From contig NZ_JABMKY010000005.1 in NCBI RefSeq assembly GCF_013204845.1, positions 248,001 to 312,000 on the forward strand: a stretch of DNA of 64,000 nucleotides, given 5' to 3'. Source of the stretch: Paenibacillus qinlingensis (GTDB lineage Bacteria > Bacillota > Bacilli > Paenibacillales > NBRC-103111). Each line of letters starts with the position of its first letter. The stretch's first letter is position 1. The notes beneath the pieces are model-generated. The model made no database searches and was not told the origin of the DNA. It saw only the letters and a list, made by a program, of their open reading frames with translations. This document shows positions 1 to 8,645 of this stretch, piece by piece. Position numbers and translations under genes: made by a program.

Positions 1-1631
1 TTTTACCAGCGGTAGCATTAACGGCAATTAGTCTAGTGGCGGCGACAGGCTGCAGCAAGTCAAGTCAAACAGAGCAACCCGCCGCTACGGCCACCAATGT
101 GGTTAATACGACATCATCTCCTGCCGTAGATTTTAAGGGTTTGAATTTTAGCTGGTATATTCATTATGATTGGGCAGTTTCGAGTCCATGGGGGCAGGAT
201 CCGCCGACACAGTGGATTAAGGATCAAAAAGGGGTTAATGTCACCTTCATTCAATCTGGAGGAGCAGCAACTCAGAAGTTTAATTCGATGATCGTATCGA
301 ACGAACTGCCAGATTTAATTACATTAGACCGAGCCGCTGATTTGGAGAAATTAGTACAGGCTGGACAATTGGCGCCTATTGATGCCTACATTAACAAGTA
401 TCCGAACTTAAAGAAATGGGCTGGAGATAAAACGTTAGGCATGTTGAAATCCTCAGATGGTAAATTGTACGGCTTTCCAGATTATTATGGGGGAGAAAAC
501 GGCAATACGGGCTGGGCTGTAAATAAGGAAATTTACAAGGCGTTGGGTTCACCGAAGCTAGAGACATTTGAAGATCTTGAAGCTTACTTGAGGAAAGTGA
601 AAGAAGCCTATCCGAATGTCATTCCAATGGAAACTGGGGAGCTTTCTGGCGGAGGCGTCCTTCAGGCAGGTAATCTTATTTATTCCGGATATAGCGAAGA
701 CAGGAACATTTATTTCCTCGACGTCTTAAAAGCTTATCCTGACAAAAATCAATTCCAATCCATTTTCAAAGATCCTGCATTGTTGAAATCGGTCGTAGAG
801 AGCAATAAATTGTTTAACGAGAAATTGATCACACAGGATGCTTTTACCCAAAAAAGTGATCAGCTTAAAGAAAAGCTAAAAACAGGCCGAGTGGCTGTTG
901 TTGGATTGAATAACATCTTTCAGGTAGAGGAAGGGCATCGTATTTTAGCTGAGAAAAATAATGAGAATGGCTACATGGTTATTCCCCCCATTCATGATAA
1001 AGGGTTGAACGCATCCAAAATCAAACCGGCTAATTTCTCTACATTGGGTTGGAATGTCAATGTCATTACGAAGAAAGCGAAAGATCCCGAGAAACTATTC
1101 GCTTACATGGATTGGGCTACTGGACTGGAAGGACAACAGTTGTTGACCTTCGGACCGAAAGGTTTGCTGTGGGATGAAGTCGATAAAGATGGCGTACCGA
1201 TTCCCAATGATAAAGCCAAGACCATACCAAAGGCTGACAAAGATAAATTGAAGATTGGTGGAGGCAACTATTTTGCCAACTCGAATTTACGTCAAAATCT
1301 AATCAATCTGAACGAAGAACGCTATGGAGATAAAAAGCCTGATCAATTTGATGGTGCGTCTGCTGTCAAGATTCTGAAAGCAAGCTCAACGGATACAACT
1401 GAATTCGAAGGCATTCAACCTTTGCCAGATTCGGACCTTGGTATCATCTATGTTCAAGTGAAAGATCTAATGAAAGAGGCATATGCGCGTGCTGTTTTTG
1501 CGAAAAATAGTGACGAGGCGCTTCAAATTATCAATAAAGCGCAAAGCAATGCAGAAGCAGCTGGGTATGATAAAGTATTAAAATACATGACGGACAAATG
1601 GCAGGAAAACCTTAAGAAAATGAAAGGATAA
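1..1631 (+). CDS. Extracellular solute-binding lipoprotein of a sugar ABC importer (5' partial)
   Basis: Partial at the left edge: the frame is open from base 3 upstream of a GTG at 36, and the upstream codons read as the hydrophobic core of a signal peptide ending in AATGC, a lipobox. The mature part, about 515 residues, is a large family-1 type binding protein resembling LplA: it opens with a two-lobe substrate-binding pattern, has DLITLDRA-type and GLNN segments, and ends in a lysine-rich helix. It should be tethered outside the membrane and deliver an oligosaccharide to permeases that probably lie to the left of the window. It directly precedes a response regulator and sensor kinase of the kind that usually control such importers. 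The substrate cannot be read from sequence. Confidence 0.88.
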   Translation, partial: LPAVALTAISLVAATGCSKSSQTEQPAATATNVVNTTSSPAVDFKGLNFSWYIHYDWAVSSPWGQDPPTQWIKDQKGVNVTFIQSGGAATQKFNSMIVSNELPDLITLDRAADLEKLVQAGQLAPIDAYINKYPNLKKWAGDKTLGMLKSSDGKLYGFPDYYGGENGNTGWAVNKEIYKALGSPKLETFEDLEAYLRKVKEAYPNVIPMETGELSGGGVLQAGNLIYSGYSEDRNIYFLDVLKAYPDKNQFQSIFKDPALLKSVVESNKLFNEKLITQDAFTQKSDQLKEKLKTGRVAVVGLNNIFQVEEGHRILAEKNNENGYMVIPPIHDKGLNASKIKPANFSTLGWNVNVITKKAKDPEKLFAYMDWATGLEGQQLLTFGPKGLLWDEVDKDGVPIPNDKAKTIPKADKDKLKIGGGNYFANSNLRQNLINLNEERYGDKKPDQFDGASAVKILKASSTDTTEFEGIQPLPDSDLGIIYVQVKDLMKEAYARAVFAKNSDEALQIINKAQSNAEAAGYDKVLKYMTDKWQENLKKMKG

Positions 1632-1660
1632 GTAAGTTTTTTTGTGCAAATGGCAAAATA

Positions 1661-1685
1661 GGAGGGTATACTTGGTATATCCTCC
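1661..1685. promoter_or_regulatory. 11-bp hairpin between binding protein and response regulator
   Basis: GGAGGGTATAC (1661-1671) pairs with GTATATCCTCC (1675-1685) with one G-U pair and a 3-base loop. There is no T-run directly after it, so it is not a canonical intrinsic terminator. The 5' arm contains GGAGG. It may stabilise the 3' end of the binding-protein message or reduce read-through into the regulator genes. Confidence 0.5.
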
Positions 1686-1724
1686 ATTTGAATTGGATGA
1701 GATATTTCGATAGGGTGATGTAAA

Positions 1725-3305
1725 ATGCTGAATGTCTTAATCGTCGATGATCAACCATTAGAAATTATTGGAATACGCACGTTTATCCCATGGGATAAAC
1801 TGAATTTAAAGCTAGCAGCTGAGGCAAATGATGGGTTTACCGCGTTGGATTATATAAATGAACTCCCTCTAGATATTGTAATTACAGATATTAAGATGCC
1901 TATTATGTCAGGCTTAGAATTGGTTAGGCGAGCGAAACTGATTAAACCCTCGATTATTTTTATTCTCATTAGTGGTTATGAGGATTTTGAATATGCCAAG
2001 AAGGCTATCCAGTTTGGCGTGGAAGGATATATTCTTAAACCAATTGATTATAACGAGCTGCTGGAGGCCATAGGGAACGCTGTTCAACGAATTGAACAAG
2101 CACGAGATTTTAAACAATTAAAGTCGCAATGGAGTACATCTGAACATATTGTCAAAAATAATGCCGTGAAACAGCTTCTCCATGGCAATTCCGATGAGAG
2201 TTTTAGAAATGACATGATAACTCACTTTCCAAACCAAGAGGCCATGTGTTGGCGAAGTGCAGTTCTGGAGCTGGATGATGTCGATCGAAGTCTCACGATG
2301 CTGGACTCGGAAGTGCATCAGCAGCGGATCAAAAATGCTTTATCCTATCTGACAGCAAGGCTTCTGAAGGACAATTATTTATTTGCGGAACTTGAAAACA
2401 AGAGACTGGGCATAGTCATTCCGGAGAAATCCTACGGGGAAACGCTGGAATGGCTGGAGAATCTGATTCAAGACGTTACTCAGCATTCTTCCTTTACCAT
2501 TACCATTGGATTGGGCAACCCGGTTATCGATATAGATGTCATCTATAAATCATTTGAAGAGGCCACGCAAGCACTGGGACAGAAAATGTTCAATGGAAAA
2601 GGAAGAGTTTTACCTTATGCCACAGCCCAGTTGAATCTTGAATCCTCTCAACAAATTCTAAGCGACGCAGATGGGCTGCTATCACAGCTTTTTGGCGCGA
2701 TACAGAACTACCAGTTGGTTGATATTTACGACATTATGGAGCAATTGGGTACCCTCATTCTAAAATTAGAGAGCCGAAATTCGGTCTACCATTTCACGAT
2801 CTATGTTGTAGGTAAAGCGAACGATTTCTTGCACGAGAAGAATGAAGATGTCTATGATCTGCTGCAGTGGGATTTCCACCATCTTGATATCATTTATCAA
2901 TTTGAAACAGTGCAGGATCTTCGGGATTGGCTGCGGAAAAAGATGTTTGAAATATCCGAATTGCTCCAGAACAAATTGGCCAAACGAAATAAAAAGTTGA
3001 TCGAAAAAGTAGAGTTGTATATCCTTGAACATTTAGAGGAAGGGATCACACTCAAAGATTTAGCTAAACACTTCTTGTATTCGCCCAATCACTTAGGACA
3101 ATTATTCAAGGAAGAAACCTCAATTCACTTTTCAGACTATATGTTGAATCAGAGGTTAGATAAGGTTAAATTGCTATTAGATGACCCTACAATGAAAATT
3201 TATGAGGCAGCGGACCGATTAGGGTTTAAGAATATGACTCATTTCTATCGGTTATTCAAAAAAAGGTTTAATATCTCGCCAGGGGACTATCGAAAGAAGG
3301 GGTAA
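1725..3305 (+). CDS. YesN-type response regulator with AraC DNA-binding domain
   Basis: 526 residues. The N-terminal receiver (about 1-120) has the acidic pair D8-D9, the phosphoacceptor D55 in ITDIKMP and the lysine of YILKP near 105. A middle region of about 290 residues is variable, as in YesN-type regulators. The C-terminal 100 residues form an AraC helix-turn-helix pair (LKDLAKHF...NHLGQLFKEE and IYEAADRLGF...HFYRLFKK). The start ATG follows a GGGTGATG region. The stop is three bases before the kinase GTG, so the two are one operon. It would activate carbohydrate importer genes, probably those of the upstream binding protein, after phosphorylation by the adjacent kinase. Confidence 0.93.
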   Translation: MLNVLIVDDQPLEIIGIRTFIPWDKLNLKLAAEANDGFTALDYINELPLDIVITDIKMPIMSGLELVRRAKLIKPSIIFILISGYEDFEYAKKAIQFGVEGYILKPIDYNELLEAIGNAVQRIEQARDFKQLKSQWSTSEHIVKNNAVKQLLHGNSDESFRNDMITHFPNQEAMCWRSAVLELDDVDRSLTMLDSEVHQQRIKNALSYLTARLLKDNYLFAELENKRLGIVIPEKSYGETLEWLENLIQDVTQHSSFTITIGLGNPVIDIDVIYKSFEEATQALGQKMFNGKGRVLPYATAQLNLESSQQILSDADGLLSQLFGAIQNYQLVDIYDIMEQLGTLILKLESRNSVYHFTIYVVGKANDFLHEKNEDVYDLLQWDFHHLDIIYQFETVQDLRDWLRKKMFEISELLQNKLAKRNKKLIEKVELYILEHLEEGITLKDLAKHFLYSPNHLGQLFKEETSIHFSDYMLNQRLDKVKLLLDDPTMKIYEAADRLGFKNMTHFYRLFKKRFNISPGDYRKKG

Positions 3306-3308
3306 AAT

Positions 3309-5024
3309 GTGAGCTTCCGCAATAAACTAATCTTCGCCTTTTCTACCCTTGTCTTAATTTCTATCTTGGCGATCGGTAATTTCTCCTATCGTGTATCGCT
3401 GAATAGTTTGACCAAGCAAACAGAAGAAAACACGGGACTCGTCATCGAACAACTGCGGAGTAACCTTGAATTTCGAATAGCCGATATTAAGAGGGTTTCT
3501 GATTTCCTATTCTGGGATGCAAGAACACAACAGTTGCTTCATACGAAACAGTCTCCGCTGACGGGATGGGAGGAATATACGAAGTATTTGCAGCCCAAAC
3601 TAGCATCCGCCTTGCAGCTATCCACACATACGATTCAAATTGCTCTATATATAAATAATGAAACGTTGCCTGAAGTCTATTCCACAACCAGACCTTTAGG
3701 TTTAGGTGCCAAAGAATACAGCATCTATTATAGTTCAAGAGTTAAGGACAAACCTTGGTATAACCAGCTCAACCTATCCCAGGATCAATCGCAGTGGGGA
3801 CAGGTTTTTGATGATTCAGAGTACCATACCTTTTCTGTCGTTCGTCCACTTTTGAACATCACCAGAATTCCGCTTGAAAACTTAGGTGTGCTCCGTATTC
3901 AAATTCCGATTGATGAGTTATTCGATACGGCGAATATAGAGAAGCCGGGCAATAAGAGTGTGATGCTCATTCTTGACCGTACAGGGAATATCGTCTACAA
4001 AAGCGAACCGGCGGGCGAGGGAACCCTCTCGTTAGATAACCTGCAGAATGATCATTCCTATTTGAAAGTTGAAAAGGAGCTTCCGGAAATACAAGGGAAG
4101 ATGGTTTTATATGTGCCCATGCATGAAATGCAAGCGGAAGCGAGAAAGTTAAAGGTTGCTACACTCGTGGCTTGCTTAATTAGCATGGTTGTTTTACTTA
4201 TTCTTGGGGCGTTCATTTCGCAATATTTTTCGAGAAGGGTCACGAAGATCGTGAATGCGCTGGACAGCTTCCATCAGGGCCATTATTTAGAGCAAATTCA
4301 CGTTACCGACAAAGATGAATTCGGCAAAATCTCACATTCATTTAACAAGATGGCTGGAACCATTAATCATTTAATTCAAGAGGTGTACGAGACGAAGCTT
4401 AGAAGTGCCTCGGCCGAATTATCCGCGCTGCAGGCTCAGATTAATCCCCATTTCCTCTATAACACTTTATCAGCAATTAGTACACTCGGAAAGTTAGGAC
4501 AAACCGATCGCATGCATCAAATGATTATCCAATTGAGCCAGTTCTACCGGTTGACGCTAAATAACGGTAAATCATTAATTACGATAGCCAAAGAATTAGA
4601 GCAAGTTCACTTATATATCGAGATTCAAAAAATAAAATACGATGCGAAGCTAAGTTTTAGCTATGAGGTAGATCCCATTCTATTGCCCATGCAGACCGTC
4701 AAATTAATTCTTCAGCCGTTTGTTGAGAACGCACTAGAGCATGCTTGGTACAAAAATAATAACTTAAATGTGCGAATTACAGGGAGTCTAACGAACGATA
4801 TCATTGAGTTTAAGGTTATTGATGATGGAATTGGAATGGATAAACACACCACCGAACAATTATCTAATTTGGGAGAAGAAGCGCTAGGTTACGGCATCCG
4901 CAATGTGGACGAACGAATTAAACTTCAGTATGGTTCAAAGTATGGCGTTCATGTTCATAGTTATTTAGGGATGGGAACTACGATTCTAATACGGTTTCCT
5001 GTTGACAATACGATAAAACAGTGA
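3309..5024 (+). CDS. YesM-type sensor histidine kinase
   Basis: 571 residues, GTG start preceded by GAAAGAAGGGG. A first membrane segment lies near residues 7-25, an extracellular sensor of about 250 residues follows, then a second membrane segment near 280-300 and a HAMP linker. The His_kinase family motif INPHFLYNTL carries the phosphoacceptor H381. The ATPase lobe shows the N-box PFVENALEHAW, then DDGIGM and GYGIRNV glycine boxes. It pairs with the regulator immediately upstream. The last codons contain the -35 hexamer of the next promoter, so the sulfur cluster begins without a spacer. Confidence 0.93.
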   Translation: MSFRNKLIFAFSTLVLISILAIGNFSYRVSLNSLTKQTEENTGLVIEQLRSNLEFRIADIKRVSDFLFWDARTQQLLHTKQSPLTGWEEYTKYLQPKLASALQLSTHTIQIALYINNETLPEVYSTTRPLGLGAKEYSIYYSSRVKDKPWYNQLNLSQDQSQWGQVFDDSEYHTFSVVRPLLNITRIPLENLGVLRIQIPIDELFDTANIEKPGNKSVMLILDRTGNIVYKSEPAGEGTLSLDNLQNDHSYLKVEKELPEIQGKMVLYVPMHEMQAEARKLKVATLVACLISMVVLLILGAFISQYFSRRVTKIVNALDSFHQGHYLEQIHVTDKDEFGKISHSFNKMAGTINHLIQEVYETKLRSASAELSALQAQINPHFLYNTLSAISTLGKLGQTDRMHQMIIQLSQFYRLTLNNGKSLITIAKELEQVHLYIEIQKIKYDAKLSFSYEVDPILLPMQTVKLILQPFVENALEHAWYKNNNLNVRITGSLTNDIIEFKVIDDGIGMDKHTTEQLSNLGEEALGYGIRNVDERIKLQYGSKYGVHVHSYLGMGTTILIRFPVDNTIKQ

Positions 5025-5030
5025 TATTTT
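5002..5030 (+). promoter_or_regulatory. Predicted sigma-A promoter of the sulfur operon 1
   Basis: TTGACA (5002-5007), a 17-bp spacer and TATTTT (5025-5030). The -35 lies inside the end of the kinase gene. The predicted start point near 5037 puts the GGAATT element downstream, as in the other two promoters of this cluster. Confidence 0.55.
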
Positions 5031-5050
5031 AAAACTTATAAAACACATTG

Positions 5051-5065
5051 AATTAATCGGAATTA
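5051..5065. promoter_or_regulatory. GGAATT-type operator, copy 1 (CymR-like)
   Basis: AATTAATCGGAATTA is identical over 15 bp to the copy at 8536-8550 and shares AATnGGAATTA with 9961-9971. All three lie 7-30 bp past a predicted start point. B. subtilis CymR sites contain a similar GGAATT core; that assignment is from memory of the family and is inference. Confidence 0.55.
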
Positions 5066-5087
5066 AAAAGCTGACTGGTCATCCGGA

Positions 5088-5119
5088 AGCATGGATTATT
5101 GAATCCATGCTATTTTTTT
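5088..5119 (+). terminator. Intrinsic terminator in the leader upstream of the 92-residue ORF
   Basis: AGCATGGATT (5088-5097) pairs perfectly with AATCCATGCT (5102-5111) and is followed by a T-rich run from 5113. It may end the kinase operon. It also lies between the promoter at 5002-5030 and the next gene, so it could act as a leader attenuator. Confidence 0.8.
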
Positions 5120-5150
5120 ATTTTATTTTATAAAAAGGAGTGAGTATGTA

Positions 5151-5429
5151 ATGGGCGTATTATTGGATTCTTTAAAACTTACAAGCTTAAATAAAGTGGA
5201 TCGTTGGGGTGATTATCATAAAACCAATATTTTATTTAATCAAGAAACGGTAAATGTGAATTTAATCGGTACGGATCATAAACACATCCCCTCGTTGCTC
5301 CAAGCACTGAAGACGAATAAACTCACGTTAGGGAACATTCAAACTCCTCTGAAGGAAGTTGATTTATATAGCTCAGAAGCTATTCTCTATTCAGAAAAAG
5401 GGGATAAATACAGGGTGCCGTTGTTTTGA
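5151..5429 (+). CDS. Unknown 92-residue protein heading the sulfur operon
   Basis: I do not recognise the family. The protein is soluble with no signal peptide or membrane segment, contains no cysteine, and looks like an alpha/beta fold with strands at NILFNQETVNVNLIG and the C-terminal YRVPLF. The ATG follows AAAAAGGAG with 10-base spacing. An ATG-TAA start-stop pair (5146-5151) overlaps the true start. It lies 28 bp before the flavin monooxygenase and shares the GGAATT-type leader, so co-expression with sulfur scavenging enzymes is likely. The HPr-like gene at 8646 occupies the same position in the next transcription unit. Confidence 0.75.
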   Translation: MGVLLDSLKLTSLNKVDRWGDYHKTNILFNQETVNVNLIGTDHKHIPSLLQALKTNKLTLGNIQTPLKEVDLYSSEAILYSEKGDKYRVPLF

Positions 5430-5457
5430 TCCTGCTGAAGAGAAGGGAATGTAGACC

Positions 5458-6516
5458 TTGAAATTTGCCTTATTTAGTCTAATGATGAATATACCGAATG
5501 CGGTAAGCGGAGAAACCCTAACAACCTACCAGAAATTCGAGAATGTGCTGAAACAAGCTGTCCTTGCTGAAGAACTGGGCTTTGATGCTTATGGTGTGGG
5601 GGAGCGGCATGGCGCACCGTTTATCTCGTCTTCGCCACCCGTTGTTCTAACCGCAATTGCTGCTAGAACCTCACGTATACGATTGTTAACAACGGTTACT
5701 GTACTCAGTGTCCTCGATCCGATACGTGTTGCTGAGGACTATGCGACACTCGATCATCTCTCAGGGGGAAGAATTGAGCTGATCATTGGCAAAGGGAATG
5801 ACCCTCGCCACTACCCGCTTTTCGGCATTACGGAAGAGGAACAGTGGGAATCCCTTGCGGAGCGATATGCACTCCTGAAACGCTTGTGGAATGAAGAAAA
5901 CGTTACTTGGCAGGGCCGTTATCGTTCACCATTGGATAATGTGACGACACAGCCGAGACCCTTTCAACCTGCCATCCCCGTATGGCATGGCAGCGCTTCA
6001 AGTACATTGTCAACGGAGTTGGCTGCGAAATATGGGGAACCGATTTTCTCTTCGAATACGTTCCATCCACAGGCTAAATATAAGGCGTTAATCGATCACT
6101 ATCGCGAACGATTGGCTTATTATGGCCATGATCCGCAACAAGCTATTGTTGGTTCTGGTTTTGGTAGTTTGTATTTGGCGAACACCACGGAAGAAGCGAT
6201 TGGGCGCTTTCGGCCCTATTACGATGCGTTCCATGCAACAGCAGCCTCTCAGGTCAACAATTCGCCATTCAAAGATCTGGAGGACAATGTGAAGAATGGG
6301 CCCGTCCTGATTGGCAGTCCAGATCAAGTCATCGAGAAGATCCTGAATTATTATGAAGCCTACGGGCATCAAGTGGTCAGTATCAGTGTAGATGGCTTGA
6401 CCGAAACGGAGCAGCGCGAACAGATTGAGCGATTTGCCACCGAGGTTGCACCTGTTTTGCGACGAGAGATTCCAAGTACAGTATGGAACCATTCACCGGT
6501 GGGATTAACGGTATGA
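5458..6516 (+). CDS. LLM-class flavin-dependent monooxygenase
   Basis: 352 residues with a TTG start after AGAAGGGAA; no closer start fits. It is a luciferase-like TIM barrel: the first strand MKFALFSL, the GVGERHG loop, the RIRLLTTVTVLSVLDPIRVAEDYA segment typical of bacterial luciferase-like oxidoreductases, LSGGRIELIIGKG, and the C-terminal GSPDQVIEKI. Such enzymes use FMNH2 and oxygen, often to cleave C-S bonds or oxidise small organosulfur compounds. Its place next to a thioredoxin-fold protein, a transporter and a second monooxygenase supports a sulfur-source role. The substrate is unknown. Confidence 0.88.
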   Translation: MKFALFSLMMNIPNAVSGETLTTYQKFENVLKQAVLAEELGFDAYGVGERHGAPFISSSPPVVLTAIAARTSRIRLLTTVTVLSVLDPIRVAEDYATLDHLSGGRIELIIGKGNDPRHYPLFGITEEEQWESLAERYALLKRLWNEENVTWQGRYRSPLDNVTTQPRPFQPAIPVWHGSASSTLSTELAAKYGEPIFSSNTFHPQAKYKALIDHYRERLAYYGHDPQQAIVGSGFGSLYLANTTEEAIGRFRPYYDAFHATAASQVNNSPFKDLEDNVKNGPVLIGSPDQVIEKILNYYEAYGHQVVSISVDGLTETEQREQIERFATEVAPVLRREIPSTVWNHSPVGLTV

Positions 6517-6541
6517 AAACCATTTCTGGAGGGATGTCACA

Positions 6542-7162
6542 ATGAGCATTCAGAAAGCAGAAGGGATTTCGAAGGAAAGAAGGGAGAAGGCCTTCCAAGA
6601 GGCCTTAACTTATGAGCAATTCGTTAGCGGCGCCAAAGTAAATGTGGAGAGGTTGCATGAGAATTTCGCACGTTATGAATTGACCGGGCAGGAATTGGCT
6701 TATTTTGAAGGGCTTACCGAGCACATAGATGTTCTGGTACTTGCGCATGACTGGTGTGGAGATGTTGTGGCGAATTTACCGCTATTCGGCAAAATCGAAC
6801 ATGTGACAGGTAAATTGAAATTGCATATTTTACCACGTGACCCAGACAATCAAGATATTGCTGCCGCTTACCTGCACGCAGATGGGCGTAATCATATTCC
6901 AACCTATGTGTTTTTCAACGGTGCGGGCGAGGAATTAGGGTTCTTCTCTGAACGTCCCGACCAAATTACGTATTTAAACCGGGATTGGATCGATGAGTTT
7001 TGGGAATCCCACCCCGAGTGGGAAGGCGAAGGTAAGGCTCTTTCCGAGGTCGATGAGGACGTGAGGAAAGCATTATTTGATTATTTGAAGGAACAGCGCC
7101 CTCAAGCGCGTGAGTTGGAAAAGACGGCCATCATCCAAGTTGTCCGTTCCATACTAGGCTAG
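6542..7162 (+). CDS. Thioredoxin-family protein with a single-cysteine WCGD site
   Basis: 206 residues, ATG after GGAGGGATGTCACA. The central part matches the Thioredoxin_9 type: LVLAHDWCGDV carries W71-C72-G73-D74, so the second cysteine of CxxC is an aspartate, and HIPTYVFF supplies the cis-proline strand. It is cytoplasmic, without a signal peptide. The lone cysteine cannot form the standard disulfide, which suggests thiol transfer, peroxide handling or binding of a thiol substrate. It lies 25 bp after the monooxygenase and should be co-transcribed with it. Confidence 0.85.
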   Translation: MSIQKAEGISKERREKAFQEALTYEQFVSGAKVNVERLHENFARYELTGQELAYFEGLTEHIDVLVLAHDWCGDVVANLPLFGKIEHVTGKLKLHILPRDPDNQDIAAAYLHADGRNHIPTYVFFNGAGEELGFFSERPDQITYLNRDWIDEFWESHPEWEGEGKALSEVDEDVRKALFDYLKEQRPQARELEKTAIIQVVRSILG

Positions 7163-7187
7163 TGAGTTAAGCATAGCTACCCAATCT

Positions 7188-7217
7188 CCTTACAGCATCT
7201 GCTGTGAGGTTCTTTTC
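7188..7217 (+). terminator. Intrinsic terminator after the thioredoxin-family gene
   Basis: CCTTACAG pairs with CTGTGAGG (one G-U) around a CATCTG loop, followed by TTCTTTTC. It separates the monooxygenase/thioredoxin unit from the MFS gene, possibly with partial read-through because no strong promoter is evident before 7247. Confidence 0.6.
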
Positions 7218-7246
7218 ATGCTTGGAAGTTACATAAGGGGTGACAA

Positions 7247-8446
7247 ATGGAACGCTATTGGAAACGCAATCTACATATTCTATGGCTGGGTTTATTTATT
7301 AGCCATATCGCATATACCCTATCTGTACCTTTTTTTCCAATCTTCTTGCAAAATGATTTAGGTATTCAGAATAGGCTTGAAATGTGGTCAGGTATTTCCA
7401 TTTCTATTAGTTTCTTGATTAGTGGGTTGTGTGCGCCATTTTGGGGATCGCTAGCGGATAAGTTTGGGAAGAAACCGATGTTAATTCGTTCAGGGATTGG
7501 CTTAGCCTTGGCTCATTTTGCCAATTATTTTGTAGTTGATTTGTTCACCTTCATTCTTGTTCGAATATTTCAGGGACTTATGGCAGGCTTTGGTCCTGCT
7601 TCCATCGCTTTGGTTGGCACGAATACACCGGAGAAGCACGTCGGATACGCGCTCGGTGTGATATCAACATCAACGGCAGCCGGAGGAATTATTGGACCGC
7701 TTGTCGGAGGTGTGTTAAGTCATTGGATGGGACTGCGAGCATGCTTCGTTGCATCGGGCGTTATTACGTTGATTTCTGCTTTGATCGTACTTGTGGGTGT
7801 GAAAGAAGTTCATAGGCAACAAGATGAAACTCGTATAAGTGTCTTCAAGGATCTTAAACTTGCGGCTCGTAACACCAAACTGATGGGGATATTTGGGCTA
7901 ACTTTGCTAGTCTCTACTTCCGTTATGATTATGGAGCCGCTGCTGACACTCTATGTCGTTCAAATCGGCGGAAGTGTCGATAAAGCGACTCTGAGCTCGG
8001 GAATTGTTTTCTCAGCAGTGGGCGTAGCCACGGTCATTATGGGTCCTCGGTGGGGAATCATTGGCGGGAGAATCGGTTATGAGAAGGTATTATTCATTGG
8101 GTTGATAGGCGGTGGAATTGGCAATCTGCTGCAGCTTGGTGTTCATAACCTTATTGGCTTTGGCATTCTTCGCTTTAGTTATGGCTTGTTTTTTGCTGCT
8201 GTGTTTCCAGCGCTCAATGTGCTTATCGTTAAATATACTGATGCGGATTTCCGCGGAAGAGCCGTGAGCCTGAACCAATCGTCAAGTCAATTCGGAATTG
8301 TCGTTGGCCCCTTACTAGGTGGGTTTATGGGGGGATGGCTGGGCATTCAATTCGTATTCCTCCTGACAGGTGTAACGCTTCTTGGAGCTGCATGGAAGAG
8401 GAAGGTGGGGTATGCTAAGCATAAGGACCAGAAGTTGTTTGGATGA
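7247..8446 (+). CDS. MFS multidrug-type efflux transporter
   Basis: 399 residues, about 12 membrane segments. The loop between segments 2 and 3 has the MFS motif A form GSLADKFGKKPML, and motif C-like glycine-rich sequences occur near GIIGPLVGGVLS. It resembles the MdtG/YfnC drug-efflux branch. ATG after AAGGGGTGACAA. Lying inside the sulfur cluster, it may export toxic products or unused substrate of the monooxygenases; this is inference from position. Confidence 0.88.
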   Translation: MERYWKRNLHILWLGLFISHIAYTLSVPFFPIFLQNDLGIQNRLEMWSGISISISFLISGLCAPFWGSLADKFGKKPMLIRSGIGLALAHFANYFVVDLFTFILVRIFQGLMAGFGPASIALVGTNTPEKHVGYALGVISTSTAAGGIIGPLVGGVLSHWMGLRACFVASGVITLISALIVLVGVKEVHRQQDETRISVFKDLKLAARNTKLMGIFGLTLLVSTSVMIMEPLLTLYVVQIGGSVDKATLSSGIVFSAVGVATVIMGPRWGIIGGRIGYEKVLFIGLIGGGIGNLLQLGVHNLIGFGILRFSYGLFFAAVFPALNVLIVKYTDADFRGRAVSLNQSSSQFGIVVGPLLGGFMGGWLGIQFVFLLTGVTLLGAAWKRKVGYAKHKDQKLFG

Positions 8447-8492
8447 GCGTCATGTTCATCAAAGAAAACTTGAAAATTTATGATGTCAACCG

Positions 8493-8522
8493 TTGACAAA
8501 AGGTTGTCTGAGTTACTATAAT
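8493..8522 (+). promoter_or_regulatory. Predicted sigma-A promoter of the HPr-like/LysR unit
   Basis: TTGACA (8493-8498), an 18-bp spacer and a perfect TATAAT (8517-8522). This is the strongest promoter of the cluster by sequence. Confidence 0.8.
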
Positions 8523-8535
8523 TTAAATACAAGTA

Positions 8536-8550
8536 AATTAATCGGAATTA
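8536..8550. promoter_or_regulatory. GGAATT-type operator, copy 2
   Basis: The 15-bp AATTAATCGGAATTA is the same as at 5051-5065 and begins 13 bp after the -10. A further TCGGAAT follows at 8551, giving a partial second half-site. A bound repressor here would block the start region. Confidence 0.6.
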
Positions 8551-8573
8551 TCGGAATCAACCAGATAACTGGA

Positions 8574-8618
8574 GATGCTTCATCCTAACTAACGGGGATG
8601 ATTGTGTCTCTTTTTTTT
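8574..8618 (+). terminator. Leader terminator before the HPr-like gene
   Basis: TTCATCC-type arm (TCATCC 8580-8585) pairs with GGATGA (8596-8601). An outer GATGC (8574-8578) can pair with GTGTC (8604-8608) with wobbles. Eight T residues follow (8611-8618). It sits between a strong promoter and the gene, as at 5088-5119, which suggests attenuation. A small inverted repeat CCAG/CTGG (8561-8572) precedes it. Confidence 0.6.
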
Positions 8619-8645
8619 GAATACTAGCTTAGAGGAGGAGTTCTT

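Noticed and set aside
6088..6492. Minus-strand open frame of 134 codons inside the first monooxygenase
   Set aside because: It lies antisense to a well-conserved gene, has no ribosome site and no recognisable protein features. The same holds for the other long antisense frames, for example 13261-13752 and 34040-34537.
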